From assembly GCF_034190915.1 (NCBI RefSeq), contig NW_026947492.1:17862001-17926000 (forward strand): 64,000 bases of DNA. Direction: 5' to 3'. The stretch comes from Cavia porcellus. Its lineage: Eukaryota; Chordata; Mammalia; Rodentia; Caviidae. Shown piece after piece: positions 34,564 to 48,329 of the stretch. The notes under the pieces were generated by a model. The model saw only the letters and a list, made by a program, of their open reading frames with translations, had not been told where the DNA came from and made no database searches. A program made the position numbers and the translations under genes. Positions within the stretch are counted from its first letter, which is position 1. Each line of letters begins with the position of its first letter.

Positions 34564-37381
34564 ATATGAGAAACAGTCAAAATAATAGGTAAATAATCCA
34601 CTATCAACTGCTATGGCTTGTGTCTAGATGTCTCCACAACTCTCATGGCATTTCAGTAAAGTGGAAGAGTTGTGGTTACTCTTTTCCCAGTGCTCCATTC
34701 AGAAGAAGCGAGATTTTATTATGGTCCATGTTTATTGATATTCTCCTGCTGCCATTTTCTTCAGCTCTGGAGCTAAAACACAAAAAGTAAATAAAAAGAA
34801 AATACTAGGAACTCATTGCTGTGTTTTCTTTTGATTCTTCAGATTTCTAAGAGGTTTGCCTTTCATACATTTTAAAGCCTTTTCATCTTTGTTTCAGATA
34901 TAGGTTCCAGAGTTTTGGCCTGAATTTAATAGGAGAAATATTTAATTTATTCTGAATTCTCAAAAGTGAACTTCCTCAGATATTACATCTTTTATTCACT
35001 TGAAAGTGATAAGCAAGAAAAAGAAAACAGTTGCAAAACAGACTAATAGGAGAGTAACAATAATTAATACACTGCATACTATTATCTTCAGAGTTATTAC
35101 TCAGAGAATAAGATACAGGCATGAATGTACCAACATTATTAACCCAAACCTTACTTTTCAATAAACTGAGAGAAAGTAGGTTATGGTGTTTCTATTTATA
35201 TCCATTTTTAGAAGGTTACCTTAGAAAGCTGGGTGTCTTTTGGCAAATGGAATTGCGCATTATTGCTTTATTTATGCTTAGAGCAATTCTGCAATAGAGA
35301 GAGTGTGTATTAGGAGAGAGATGAAGACAAAGAGAAGTAAAGCAAATGATTCCAGAGTTGTACAACCCAGTATGTGTTAAAAGGAATTTATTTAGATTAC
35401 TCTCTCACCATTTCATTTGAATATGTCTTCTTAACTATTCTTCCCAATTTTCAAGGTAAGTACAGCTTTGGAATCTGCCCAATTTCTATCATGTAAAAAC
35501 AAGTTAGCTTTTTGCATTTTTAGATGATTTGGCTCAATGAACTTTTCCCTTGAACCAGACTCCGATGTAAACTGACAGTTAGTTCCCAAAGACTGAGTTT
35601 AAAAGACTTTCCAAAGGGAACCCTCATCTGGGGTGCTTAGTTCTTGAGCAAAGTGATCTTTGGTGTTGTATTTAGCTCTTTGATAAGATCATCAGTTCTG
35701 TCACCTGTTAACAAATTTTAAAAATTGTAAGGAGACAAGAAAAACTTTATTACTTAAATCAGTAAGCTAAATGTTGTGAGTTGTTTCAATATTTTGATTG
35801 AAAAAGAGATTCGGAGCTGACAGATTCAGTCTTCAGAAATTTGTTTAAGAGTTTTAATGAATTCATCTCTGGTTTAATTAATTCATTCTGGTTCTTAGCT
35901 TGTTGGCCCTTTTTAAGAAAGATCCAGTTTAAAGGGAAATACCAGAAGGCACAGGCTTTGTGCTTTTGTATGTAACTCTCAAAACAAGATTTCCCTGAAT
36001 AGATGACTGTTATACTCAAGAAGAAATTCAAACAAGAGGGGTACATTCTGGGAGGAAAAGATTCCCCATATCTGTGTATCTTTAATATAATTTTTAGTAA
36101 ACTGCCTTCCTTAGCTTCTGGCCTCATGTCAATTTTACACTATTAACAATATACCAATCAGTATGTTCTTCTTTGCTATAAACTTACAATTAAATCAGAA
36201 TGCCCATTAAGTTTAAAAACAATCTTATGAAGCAGAAAGAAGTATTTTATTAAATCTCAACACTTGCTTATACGTCTTTTATTTTTATGTTTGTCATTGA
36301 ATTGCACATGATACAATCCTCTGTAGACTGCAGTGTAAAGCACTCATGTGTTTGTTTTTAACAAAATGAGCTGAATTCTTGTTTTATGATACATCATTAC
36401 TTAGAAAAATAACTGATAGACAAACTGTGTTGATTCAGGCTGGGGTATATCCTCAAATGAATTCATCAAGCCTGCCGTGTCAGGGAAATAATGATAAAAC
36501 ACATGGCCAATGATAAAATTCTGAACTTTAATGCAAAAATTGGAAATTCTTATCTTTCACAACTAGTTATGCAGCTTCTCAGCAGTTAGGTATGTCAGAT
36601 GATGTTATTGAAAACAAACAAATGTGAGCTTTACATATTGTAAATTGAAGGCATAACCATTTTGAAGTTCTGCAAAATTCAGGTGAACAAATATTTTACA
36701 AATGATCAAGGAATTATTCTTTTAATTATCTTGGTAAAAGATCTGTTCGGATAGTAAGACCTACCAAAGAATTTTAAACTGAGAATAGGAAAGTTACATT
36801 ATTATGTTTTAAATTTTAATTTGTAAGTAATAATTTTGGTACTGGTATTCAATGAACCATGATACCTTTGACTGAAATACAACTTGGTCTATGTATATCT
36901 ATATCTATATCTGTATCTATAGCAATATATTTTTATTTTTATTTTAAGCAGGTTTTCACTGAAGCACTACAGTGTCCAGGCTGGACTCTAAGGTACAGTC
37001 CTGTGTGTGAGCCTTCAATGTGCTTGTTTAAAAATCATACATTACCATGCTCAGCATGCAACAGTCTTTGGGTCTCCTGTTTTTCATTTAACTGTGGAGG
37101 CAACCTTTGTTTACATATTTTAATCAAAATAACATATCGCAAACAATTAAATACGAATACAAGTAGGAAAATACACTTGTCTTCTATAAAACCAAAAACT
37201 TTAATTAACAGATTTTCAAAGCAAACAAAAGCAACTATTCTCACTAAATTTTTAGCATGCTTATAAAGTAATTGCTTTTCACAGTATATTATTTTATATT
37301 AATATATTTATGTATTATATATTATTTTATACTGTTTTATTGTATTTTATATTTTGCTTTTTTTTACATTTAGTTTGTTTA

Positions 37382-37498
37382 TTTTAGGAGATAGAGTCTT
37401 ACTTTGCAGTATAGGCTGGCCACAAACTTGCAGAGATCTTTCTGTCTCAGCCTTCTGAGTCCTAGGATTATAGGTATGCAGGACCATGACGGTCCACT
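37382..37498 (-). mobile_element. B1-like SINE (copy B partner)
   Basis: The reverse B1 order is clear (ataggctggccacaaact, ctcagccttctgagtcc). It corresponds to 9724-9840. The degraded B1 at 9290-9405 also has its partner at about 36945-37060. Confidence 0.85.
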
Positions 37499-39006
37499 TC
37501 TACTTCTAAAATAAATATTTTGAAACTTTTTGTTACAATATTGGATATAGAGAAACATAGCTCAATAAAACCCATAGAAATTAGCTCTTAGAAGTTTCTC
37601 ATTTATTTCTAAGAGATAAAGACTTCCTGAAACTAAAAGAGTGATGCTATTACTCCAGATCATAATTCTAATTATTATTTTCTACTCAGTTAAAAAAAAG
37701 AAAAAAACATGAATAGAGAAAGAGACTATTTAGGATTTGTCATACTGTATTTCTGCTTATTTGTGCCAGGGAAGGGATCATTCATTCTAGGACCAAGTGG
37801 TATCTGCTTCTGCTGCATGTGATTCCCTAGGAAATTCTGCCGCCTACAAAACTGGGCTTGAACCAATCCAAATGGGGGTGGGAGGTGTTAGCATAGTTAC
37901 TTTGATTCATTCTCATCTTTTGGTGCAATTCTTCTGACTTCTTGCTGTGAAATTACTCACTAGGTATCTTAATTCAACAAGAAATTATTTAGCACCACCA
38001 AGTGGAACTCACAGGGTTGTCAAATAAGATCACAGCATATTACAAAGAAAAACATGCAACAACAAATCTATTCAAGGCCACAGGTATAATTCTATGTGCT
38101 ATTCTCCCAATATTAAAAATTAATTTTCTGTGTTAGAATAATTTCCATTTATCAAAGGAGAAAAGGGAGGCTTAGGGATGATGAGTGTCTTGACCATCAT
38201 CCTCAGTATCTGAGAGCCATGAGGACCACACAGGTGTATTTGATGTAGATGTCTTAATTTTGAATTGTCCCTGAGAAGGATGAATATTAGAAATGTTTCA
38301 GAGTGAGACTCCCTTGAACAGAGAAGAGGAAAAGGTTTTGTAAGTGAAAAAGCCTGATACTGAGCTGGATATCAAAGAAAAGGAGGTCTTCAGTTTACAG
38401 AGGGATCTTGGATGGATGAAGGAAGCACATTCTGCTGTCCGAACGGGGAAGGCCACACCACTAAACCTTTTGGAATATTGTGATTGGTGATCCGAAAAGT
38501 ACAGAGAGGAAACCAGGGAAAATCCTGAAGGCGTGTTAAAGGTTTCAAACTATCTGGGAGCTCAAGGGCTGTAACCCTCACTCCAAAGGAATTCCTGGTG
38601 ATTTCATTGGCAGAAGGTCAGAGCTTCTGCCCTCTTGGCAGTAGGGTGTTTGGCATGTGTGGTTTCATTTTGACAAATACTGGCTACAAGTTCTTAAGGT
38701 GAATAGAGCTTGGAGTTTGTGACCCTCTACAGAAAGGAGCTCCCTGCAAAACTGTCAAACCAAGTTCTCAGAGACAAGCCTTCTCTCAGCCCCGTCCTCA
38801 CTCTCTCCCACTTTCCTTCACATGATGGGTTTTAGTCTACTGAAATGTCCTTGAATGTTTTTAGAAAGTTTTGGTTTTTAATCAAGTGAGGTCTCCATCT
38901 TCACTGGTATGGTCAGACTACAGAAGCAGTAAGTTTTGGGCATCCACCTGCAACCTCTCAGGCTCTTTCCTCCACAGTACTGGAGAGCAAAATACTCCTT
39001 TGGGAA

Positions 39007-39040
39007 GTTTTTTTTTTTGTTTGTTTTTTTTTTTTTTTTG
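39007..39040. repeat. Poly-T tract
   Basis: Two long T runs separated by gtttg. Copy A has no such tract at the matching place (about 11346), where it reads gggaagttctggcag, so this expansion or small insertion is private to copy B. Confidence 0.9.
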
Positions 39041-39759
39041 GCAGTTTGTAGAATGAGAGCTCACTGTTTTTTCAACATGCTGATGCACACAAATGACCAT
39101 TCCCATGATGGAGAACCCTCTCCTGCTTCCCACATGTTGTTGAGGTGACTTGTCATAGTAAAATTTCCATTATAGCACTCAGAAAACACAGATGAATTCT
39201 TTAAAAATTGAAAAAAAAACTTTAAAAAGTTGCATTTGCTAATCTTTGTGGAGGTGAGGGATGTGTGGTGGTTTGTATCTGGATCTCCTCCCCATCGCCT
39301 AATACACTCATAAGGTGGGGCTTTGGGGAGGTGGCTGGGTCCTGGCTGTGTGACACTTGATTGGCCATGGATTTTCTTAGCATAGTTCTGAGGGTGGGTG
39401 ATGGGATTCACTGAAGAGGAGAGACCCAGTCTGGGTGTGGGTGGTACAGCCCCATTTGCTTGTGGCCTGAATGCAGTGAAAAGGAAAAGGAGAAGGATTG
39501 TGGTGGCACATAACGTGGAAAACATCATTGTCATTTTTTATGGGAGAACAACCCTTGCTTTAATATATATTATAACATATATTATTAGCGGAGCAACCAC
39601 CCAGGCCAGAAGCCATCTACGAGATGCAGTAGCATTTTACATTACCAGGCATGGTAGGCAAGAACTGCGACACACAATTGCCCACATGCATCACTCAATT
39701 TTTCCCAAAAAGATACACCCCTGTCCCAAACTCAATGCCCAGACTTTGCTGATTTTTTA

Positions 39760-40095
39760 AATTAAATTAAGTTCAGGACTCACAACTTCATATCAAACAA
39801 ACAAAATGTCCACCAACCACAGAATTGAAAAAGACATGGTATTTTCATACAATGATATATTACTCAGCTGCAAAAAAGGATGATCTTGATGCTTTTATAG
39901 GTAAATGAAGGCAATTTGAGATTATCCTAAGTGAAATAAATTGGACTCACATTTACAAATACCACATTGTCCCTCTAGTGTAAAAAATAAATAATAATAA
40001 AAACTGAAAGTAATAAGATCTAAAATGTATAATAGATATTATAATAAAAAGGGAAAGAAAGTGATAAGGAAGAAAAAACAACTTTTAGGTATACA
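39760..40095 (+). mobile_element. LINE-1 3' fragment (copy B partner)
   Basis: Partner of 12040-12410. It has the same ORF2 end and A-rich 3' UTR, with independent small indels. Confidence 0.75.
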
Positions 40096-41069
40096 CATAT
40101 AATGTTCCCTAATTTTTAAGCCCTGTTGAAAACCTACTGGAGTCTGTGAGTAGTCACTTACCTCACTCTTCTGTGTCCCTTTTTTTCATCTGGTGATGTT
40201 TTGTCCTTGTCTATGCTCTCCAGCAGTGATCACTCCATGTGGCCTCCCCTAGCAGGTAGGATGCCCCATAATGGGCACCAGTTATCCATCTCCTCATCCA
40301 GGATCACTGGTCTCCTGTTCAGGGAATAATGACAGAGTAAAACAGACAAGAGGTGTATTTAAGCTATGAGGGGAACCACCGTGGTCACACTTCAATGACA
40401 GGCTGAGACCTGGAGGCATGATATCCTTGTCTCTTGTTAGGTACACAGCTTGATTGGGGGAGGGGGCGGGGCTGGTGGCTACAGGAAGCAGTGGAGGTGA
40501 CCTACTGTTTCTGTCAAGATTCAGGAATTGAGGGACATTGCATTTCTGGAAAAGCAAAGAGGAACAGATCATGGTTAACCGGTGGGTATCTACTGACTTG
40601 ACTACCTAGCTAGAAGGAGATTGCCCAAGTCCAATCCTCAGCTGCCGTATTGTCCTCCTTTGCTGCACCAGAACTCTACACTCTGCTAGTGTCAGCTCTG
40701 GTGGAGGCCTGATAATTCATCTGTCCTTAGATTACCCGTGGATCTCACTGGAAGTGAGGTTGGCCTAGGACAGGCCATCAATTTATTTTTGTGTCAATTT
40801 GTTAATAGTAATTACTGCCTACTGTGTATCACCACAAGTTGCTCTTCAGCAGAAGTGTCTAAAATCTACCGAGATTGGGGGAAAAAAGTGAAGGGGGAGC
40901 TAATTTTTGCCTTACATTTAAGGTCTACATTTCTGTCCAGCTTTATTCTGAAATCCTGGGTGATCCTGATCCCCAATTTCTTTTAGTTAACCATCTTTAA
41001 TCTTTTGGAGCATAGTATTTAGGGATTAGAAATGAAAACAAATTGCATACTAACGTTACATGAAGAAAT

Positions 41070-41190
41070 GCAATGGCACACACTTAGAGTTTCAGCTACA
41101 GAGGAGCCTGAAGCAGGAGAATCATGGGTCTAGGGGTTTGGGACCAACCTGGACAACACAGAGAGGCTCTGTATGAAAAATAAAAAAGCT
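41070..41190 (+). mobile_element. B1-like SINE (copy B partner)
   Basis: Partner of 13363-13482. The forward B1 order is visible (caatggcacacactta, gagcctgaagcaggag, gaggctctgtatgaaaa). Confidence 0.8.
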
Positions 41191-43309
41191 CGTAATATGA
41201 TCTTTCATATCGTTTCTTCTTCTCTTCCTTTCATTTTCTCTTTCTCTCTTGCCTGTCTCTTTCCCTTATCCCATCTCAGAGCTGGAGACAGACACTGTCA
41301 TTTGGTGTGCAGGGCTGAGTGCACTTTTAAAATTCTGATCTTCCTGCCTGTCCATAATAATAATCAGTCTAGTTCCATATGCTGAAAATTTTACATAATG
41401 TATAATGCTTGCATGTCATGCCTGTGCTTTTACATCTTCATTCTTTAATCCAAAGCATGTGTTTTAAATGTCCATTCATATCAACACAAGCAAGTTTTTC
41501 ATTAATTTCAAAACCCAGAAACCAAGGCCTGCTTAGGTAGCTTCTGCTGAGGTCATCTGACACTTGGCTGAGGTTCAATTCCCTGCGTTTTCCACCTGCT
41601 TCCTCTCCCACTTCTTGTTCATTTGCTAGGGGTTACTTGGTTCTTTTAGCTTTTCTGAAGCCCAGACATCTTTATTAAGACCAAACCATACTGCTCTTTC
41701 TACCTTACCACAGCCACACACCTGTGAAATAATTCAGTAAGTGACAGACACTGGTCCGACCCTTATTCTCAAGTTGCAGTCACTGGAGCCTCCTTAGATT
41801 TACTCATCAGCTGTTTACAAGTGGTGGTTGGGATCCCAGTCCCCAGGCAAGGTATATGGAATTGTACTTTTTATTTCCTTTCATTCTCTGGTATTTGTAG
41901 TTTGAATTTTCTCCTTTTATCTCAAACACATACTTACAATTTTAAAAACACATGATCTAGACTTTCTGGGTATCTGTCATAGATTAGTGCATAATCTTTC
42001 AGATCAAAATTTCATTTTCTTATAAGTGTCTGTTTTTGTTTTCTGCACCCTTGCGAAAATATATTGCTAATACAGTTTTTAAGATAAATTCTCTCTGACA
42101 TTGACAATGTCAAATTCATCGGACCAAAAAGATTCCGAATGAGAAAGGATGCTCTTGTACAGTTGGTGAGAATCATGCTTAGTTGACATGTTTTGTTATA
42201 AATGAATTAGGCCAATGGGACTATCTTGCAAAGGAAACAAGGAAGAATATGAGGGAGTTTTGCAATGTGAGGACAGCTTGGGGTCCTTCTAAGTCCATTC
42301 CATATTTGTCCTGTGAACACTGGCAGGATCAGATATGAAAATGACCTTCATCCTGAGCTCTGGATTGGGACTTGACATAAATTTCTCTTGCAATGTGATT
42401 CGATATAACGGGACCTTCAAGAGAGCGTTTCATGCTCTTGAGTCACCTAAGTAAAAATACTCTATATTTCATAGAAAACACAGGTATTAATCCCCAGAGT
42501 CTTCACCATTGCTGTGGCTGAGGAATTTGGTCTTGGGGGACACGTTTCACATTTATCTTCAGGGACTTTTGGTCCTTTAGCATTCTGGGGAAATTTGAAA
42601 ATAGAAACTGGAACTAATTTTAGTGGTTGTAGGATTTTTTTTATTAGCTAAAGTATCAAATCTATAATTTAAAGTCTTCAAAACTGTTTTCCTTGGCTTT
42701 TTATTTTTCCTTTATCTTCTGTCATGGAGTTTACCAACCTTATTTGTTATATATCAATGATCTTTGAATGTTTTTCCATCCTTCTCTCCTTCTTCCCAAG
42801 TCGCACTTAGCATTATGTACATATTTTCCTGTTGCATCCTTTATTAGATGCTTATTTGAAACTGAATGTATAACTTTTACTAATATTTTTATGTATTCTG
42901 AGTTTTCTCTGAAGCGGCACACAGGGTAGTAACTTGGGTTATTTTATTCCCTATTTCTATCTGCTTTGTAACACACTGTCCTGAATCTCTCCTGGAGAGA
43001 CACTCTGAATATAACTGTTTCTCAGAGCCACTCAGCACATCAATATTAATTCACAGAAGTTTCTACTCTCTCCAAAATAATGAATAAAAGCCTTGTGTGG
43101 CTTCCAATATTCTCCCACAGGGGCAGGGCTGGGCATTTGTGGTCTTCCTACACTGCACTGATCCAAGCCCGTCTCTGGTACTTGTCTATGCTGCTGTCCT
43201 GTGGTGAGAGACACTAGACCTATCCTAGAGGATGCACAAGTTCCCTGTGATTTTAATGATGTGGAAACTTATACTGTATAGTTATTTTTTAAAGGAGGTC
43301 AGTAATTCT

Positions 43310-45163
43310 TTTTTTTTATTTTATTTAAGAGGAAAAAGAGTAAAACACAAAACAAAACAAAGCGGTGTAAGGGTACACGTAATACAGAACTACAAAAAAA
43401 AACATAATAGTAAGAAATCACCTGTTAATAGATTACATATTATCATCTTGAAAATAGTTACTCAAATCACAGTATCAAAGAATACAAGGTGGACATTCAA
43501 ACAGGGAGACTGCAAACAGCTGTGTTCAATGATCCAAAAACATTGATATAGTCAGCTATTTAACACCCCTAAACACACTTGCTGTTATATCCGTTAGAGC
43601 TCTTTTTCTTTTTTTTTTCTTTTTTTTTCCCTCTCTTTTTTACAACAAAATTTACACATTTTGGATTTTATTACTCCTTAGTGCTTATTACTTTTTTGGG
43701 GGGAGAGAATACAGTCAAATATGGCAAAACAAAGCTGTCAGTCAAAACCAAGGATAGACATAGCACATGGTGTAGAACAGAGTACAAGGTTATCAACAAT
43801 GGTTATCAACATTGTCTCTTGTTTCCTTAAAAAGAATTGTCTATCTCATTAGATATTATAAAGTTGGACAAAACAGTAGAGAACAAGACCAATAAAACTT
43901 AGGTATTGTAAACATTACAGGACTTCCAAAGAAGACAATAGTCAAACCAGAATGGGTATCTTAGTGAATCTTATTGCCTTCAAAGTAGTTGCCTATATCT
44001 TCAAACTTGATACTATCATACAGAATGGAACAGAGTCTAATCAGTCAAAACAAGATCGTGGGAGTATTACAGGACTTCAAAACAAGTTAATAGGAAATCA
44101 AAAAGAGTTACTATTTATATATCCTAATTTTTTTTTAATTTTTTCTTTAATTAAGACAAACATAAGAAATGACTAAATAATTTTTTAAAAGAATAAGGGG
44201 GAGATTGAGATAAAACAGGACATAACAATATAACAATAGAGGTCAAAGCATGACTGTTTCAGCAACCTAGTACTTCACCACCATATAACCCGACTTAATA
44301 GTAGTTACCATAGTGTCTGTCTTTTTCCTTGAAATATTTGGATAAAACTTCATATACTCTAGCTTCAAATATTTCCATATCAAGAAGCCCAGAATAAAGC
44401 CTTTCTAATTAATGAGTGAAAACTTTATAAGGCTTCAAGGCCACCTAATGGGGAATCATGATTACCACATATTTTTATATATTTGAATCATTACTTACAT
44501 TAGGGAAACTATTCGGTATTCACACATGCGAGATTGATTTATTTCACTTATGAGTATGGTCTCAAGCTGCGCCCATTTATTGATAAATATCTCAATGTGA
44601 TCCTTCTTTATAGCTGAATAATACTCCATTGTATAGAAATACCACAACTTTTTTATCCATTCCTCAGTTGATGGACACTTGGGTTGTTTCCAAGATCTGG
44701 CGATTACAAATTGTGCTGCTATAAACATAGGTGCACATATATCACTGTGGTATGATGCTTTCAGTTCTTCTGGGAATATGCCTAGAAGTGGAATAGCTGG
44801 AATAAATGGGATTTCCAATCCCAACTTTTTGAGAAATCTCCAGACAGATCTCCACAAAGGCTGTACCACTCTACACTCCCACCAGCAGTGCAGGAGAGTT
44901 CCTTTTTCCCCACAGCCTCTCCAGCATTTGTTGTTGGTTTTCTTGATCCTGGCCATTCTTTCAGGAGTGAGATGGTATCTCAGTGTGGTTTTAATTTGCA
45001 TTTCTCTAATGACCAATGATGATGAGCATTTTTTCATGTATTTATTTGCCATTTGCATTTCTTCATCTGAGAATTGCGTATTCATCTCAGATGCCCATTT
45101 TTGGATTGGATCTTTGAATTTTGGAGGTCTGAGTTTCTTTAATTCTTCTTGTCTAAAACATAT
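43310..45163 (-). mobile_element. 5'-truncated LINE-1, private to copy B
   Basis: This is a 1.85-kb minus-strand insertion flanked by a perfect 18-bp duplication (aaggaggtcagtaattct at 43292-43309 and 45164-45181). It begins on the plus strand with a short poly-T tail. The 3' UTR is followed by the ORF2 C-terminal part, which is open from the truncation point to the natural end at 44495, with motifs such as [18 protein letters not shown] and [19 protein letters not shown]. The long open tail suggests it is much younger than the neighbouring LINE-1. Copy A has the empty site (about 15581-15598). It lacks the RT domain, so it is inert. Confidence 0.95.
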
Positions 45164-45417
45164 AAGGAGGTCAGTAATTCTGACACAGGCTGCACTCAGA
45201 CTGCCTCCGAGAGTGTAGCAGTGCCTGCTACATGTTTTACTAAGTTCTTCAGTTCCATATTTTTTACCTAAAAATAGAAGTATTGTCACAATAAGCCTTC
45301 ACTATTAGAATGCAGGGAGTTTGTACTTTATAATATATGTTATAGACAAATATGAGAAAATGGTCTCCATTCATTCCCCTTTATAACGTCACTTAGCACC
45401 TCTCCACGTGTCATTTA

Positions 45418-47030
45418 TTGCTTTTTTATTTTAAAAAAAGGAGATTAAGATAAAAGAGGACATAACAACACAGGGCAGAACAGGACAATTTAAGCAACAT
45501 AGTGTTTCACCACAAGACATTCTGACAGAACCATAGTTACCGTAGAGTCTCTATTCCTCAAGATATTTGAGTATATCTTCATATACTATAGCATCAAACA
45601 TAACAAGACACTGTAAAACCATTCAAGAGAATGAATGTATTAAAGGGCATTTAGAACCAACTAACAGAAGATGAAAGATGGTTTCTATATTATCTCCTTG
45701 TCTATAAAAATTTTGTTTATACTATCACATTTAATAAAATCCAATAAGATACAAGATGATAAATTTGATGGAGACGGAAGAACAAAAGCTTGATCGGACT
45801 TCAAATAAAGCTGATGTTAAATCAGCACTAGCTATTATAATGTCCTATTTTCTTCAAAATAACTGTTCATACCATCACAGACAATAAAATCAAACAACCC
45901 AGAACAAAACTATCGCAACTAATCAATGGAACATTATAAGGCTTCGAAGCAATATAATGGGGAATCATGTTTATCAAATACTGCTATGTATTCTTACCAT
46001 TTCTTACACTAGGGAAACTATTCAGTATTTTTACATGTGAGTTTGATTTATTTCACTTATGAGTATGGTCTGAAGCTGTGTCCATTTATTTATAAATAAC
46101 TCAATGTGATCATTCTTTATAGCTGAGGAGTACTCCATTGTATAAAAATGCCATGACTTTTTTATCCATTCATCAATTGATGGACACTTAGGTTTTTTCC
46201 ATGATCTGGCTATTACAAATTGTGGTTCTATAAACATGGGTGCACATATATCACTGTGATATGATGTTTTCAGTTCTTCTGGGAATATGTCTGTTAGTGG
46301 AATAGCTGGACAAATGGGATTTCCTATCCCAGATTTTTGAGAAATCTCCAAACTGACTTCCACAAGGGTTACACCACTCTACACTCCCACCAGTAGTGCA
46401 GGAGAGTTCCTTTTTACCACAGCCTCTCCAGCATTTGTTGTTGGCAGTTTTCTTAATCCTGGCCAGTCTTTCAGGAGTGAGATGTAATCTAAGTGCAGTT
46501 TCAATTTGCATTTCTCTAATGAGTAAAAATGATGAACATTTTTTTCATTCATTTATTTGCCATTTGTACTTCATCATCTGAGAAGTGTGTATTCATCTCT
46601 GATGCCCAGTTTTGGATTGGATCCTTGAATTTTGTAGGTCTGATTTTTTTTTAATTCTTTATATGTTTTAGACAGAAGTCCTTTGTCTGAGGGACAGTTC
46701 ACTAAGATTGCTTCCCAGTTTGTGGGTTTTATTTTCACTATGCTAGAGATATCTTTAGACATGCAGAAACATTGTAATAAGAGGTGATCCCAGTTATTGA
46801 TTCTAGGAAGTATTTCCCATGTGATTTGATTCCTGTTCATGAATTCTCTACCTACCCCTATGCCTTCAAGGTTTTTACTCAATTTGTCCTCCAATAGATT
46901 TAGTTTTTCTGTTTTAATATTTTGATCTTTGATTCATTTATATTTTAATTTAGTACATGGTGATAGTCATGGGTCAAGTTTTAGTTTTTGGCACTCAATT
47001 GTTGCTCTTGCAGACAAAGAAAGTCTAATG
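45418..47030 (-). mobile_element. Older LINE-1 (copy B, no provirus)
   Basis: This is the uninterrupted partner of 15838-16186 plus 22726-23995: 3' UTR followed by the ORF2 C-terminal region on the minus strand. The translated pieces (46031-46894) show [15 protein letters not shown] and [14 protein letters not shown], with frameshifts between them. The point matching the provirus insertion is near 45770 and shows no LTR. Confidence 0.9.
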
Positions 47031-47266
47031 AAAATATACAGCACCTGGTGCCATGTTGCTTAGATTCAAATTAAGTGTAAATATCAGGAGAGAAGACACA
47101 GTTGCAAACAAACAATTGTGTCATATCGCAGCTAGTGACAATTAATAAGGATAATCCATTATGAATAGAAGACAAGGTTTCTTTTGTGTTTGGTGATGTC
47201 CTTATTCGGGAGCTAATCAACATATATGTAAAGTGGTATAGCTTTGATAAGACAATGTCATTGTCA

Positions 47267-47583
47267 TTAGTTAGCTGGTCAATACAGCACAGCTAATTTC
47301 TTTTAACTGACCTCTTGAGAAAAATAGGAGGAAATACAAGTCTTCCAATATTTAATCAATAGTTCGCTGGCAAATACAGCACAGGTAATTGCTTTTAGCT
47401 GATCTCTTGAGGGAAAAAAAAAACAAAAAAACAAAAAAAAAACAGGAAACATAAAGCTTCCAATATTGAATCATTACTTAGCTCGTGAACACAGCACAGG
47501 AGTGATTTCTTGGAAATCACAGGAGTGATTTTTTGGCTGATTTTTTGGAAAAATACTAGGAAATGTAAGTTTTCCAATACAGA
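47267..47583. repeat. Three-unit tandem repeat, copy B
   Basis: Units start near 47267, 47359 and 47474, matching 24230-24500. Unit 2 carries an A-rich expansion (about 47411-47444) and unit 3 an internal small duplication of a cacaggagtgatttt block, so the units have drifted independently after the segmental duplication. Confidence 0.85.
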
Positions 47584-48329
47584 ATCATGTTCCTAGGTTT
47601 TCTTCACTCATAAAATCCCCTTTGGTCTTGCTAGAAGGTGGCTCTTTTGTGATTGGTACGTGCTACTTTGCATGCTTTCCACTAGAGAGAATGTTTTAAG
47701 CAAATCCATCCCCAGAAATCATGATCAGTAACTCATGGCTTCTCACAGCCTGGGGAACTGAGGGCTGTGTTCTGGCTCTGTCAGTTAAAATATGTCCCGA
47801 GCAACAGCAATCATGTCAAATAGAACATCTTTATTTTGCACCATGTAACACTCATCAAAGCCACTTAGCTCTCTGAGAAGAGAGAAGGAGAATGAAGCAA
47901 TCCACTGAAGCCATGATACCAAAGGGTGAGTGTTGAATTTTATATCTTCTACTATTCCTCTTGCAGACTTCATCTGTGGTGTTTGGTGAACCCTTGAAAT
48001 GCCTCATCTCCTGTCTGCTGAGATCATCACTGTCTGGGGTGGAAGAAGGACCATGGAGGCAGAAGTGGTCTAGGGCCAGCACTGTTCCTGCTTCCTGAAA
48101 TCCCTCCTTCCAGAAATCGCCTCCTACATTCTACCTAATATTGGGCTTTACATACTCCCTCTATGTAGTTCTACAGTGGAGAAAACAAGGGCATAGGGAA
48201 GGATGGGCTTGAGCTCACCCTCCTATTCCCTGAGTCAGCTGGCACTACAATGGATTTGTTTGGAGTTGTCTCATTTTAGTATCACTGTGTGCTTCTTCTC
48301 TTGTTCTCACAGAAATAGCCCAAGGAAGA

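Noticed and set aside
43232..44176. Several plus-strand frames of 70-104 codons
   Set aside because: They fall in and around the antisense strand of the LINE-1 3' UTR and flank, and their composition is A/K-rich. Not genes.
44679..45218. 179-codon plus-strand frame
   Set aside because: This is the antisense shadow of the LINE-1 ORF2 tail at 44495-45163.
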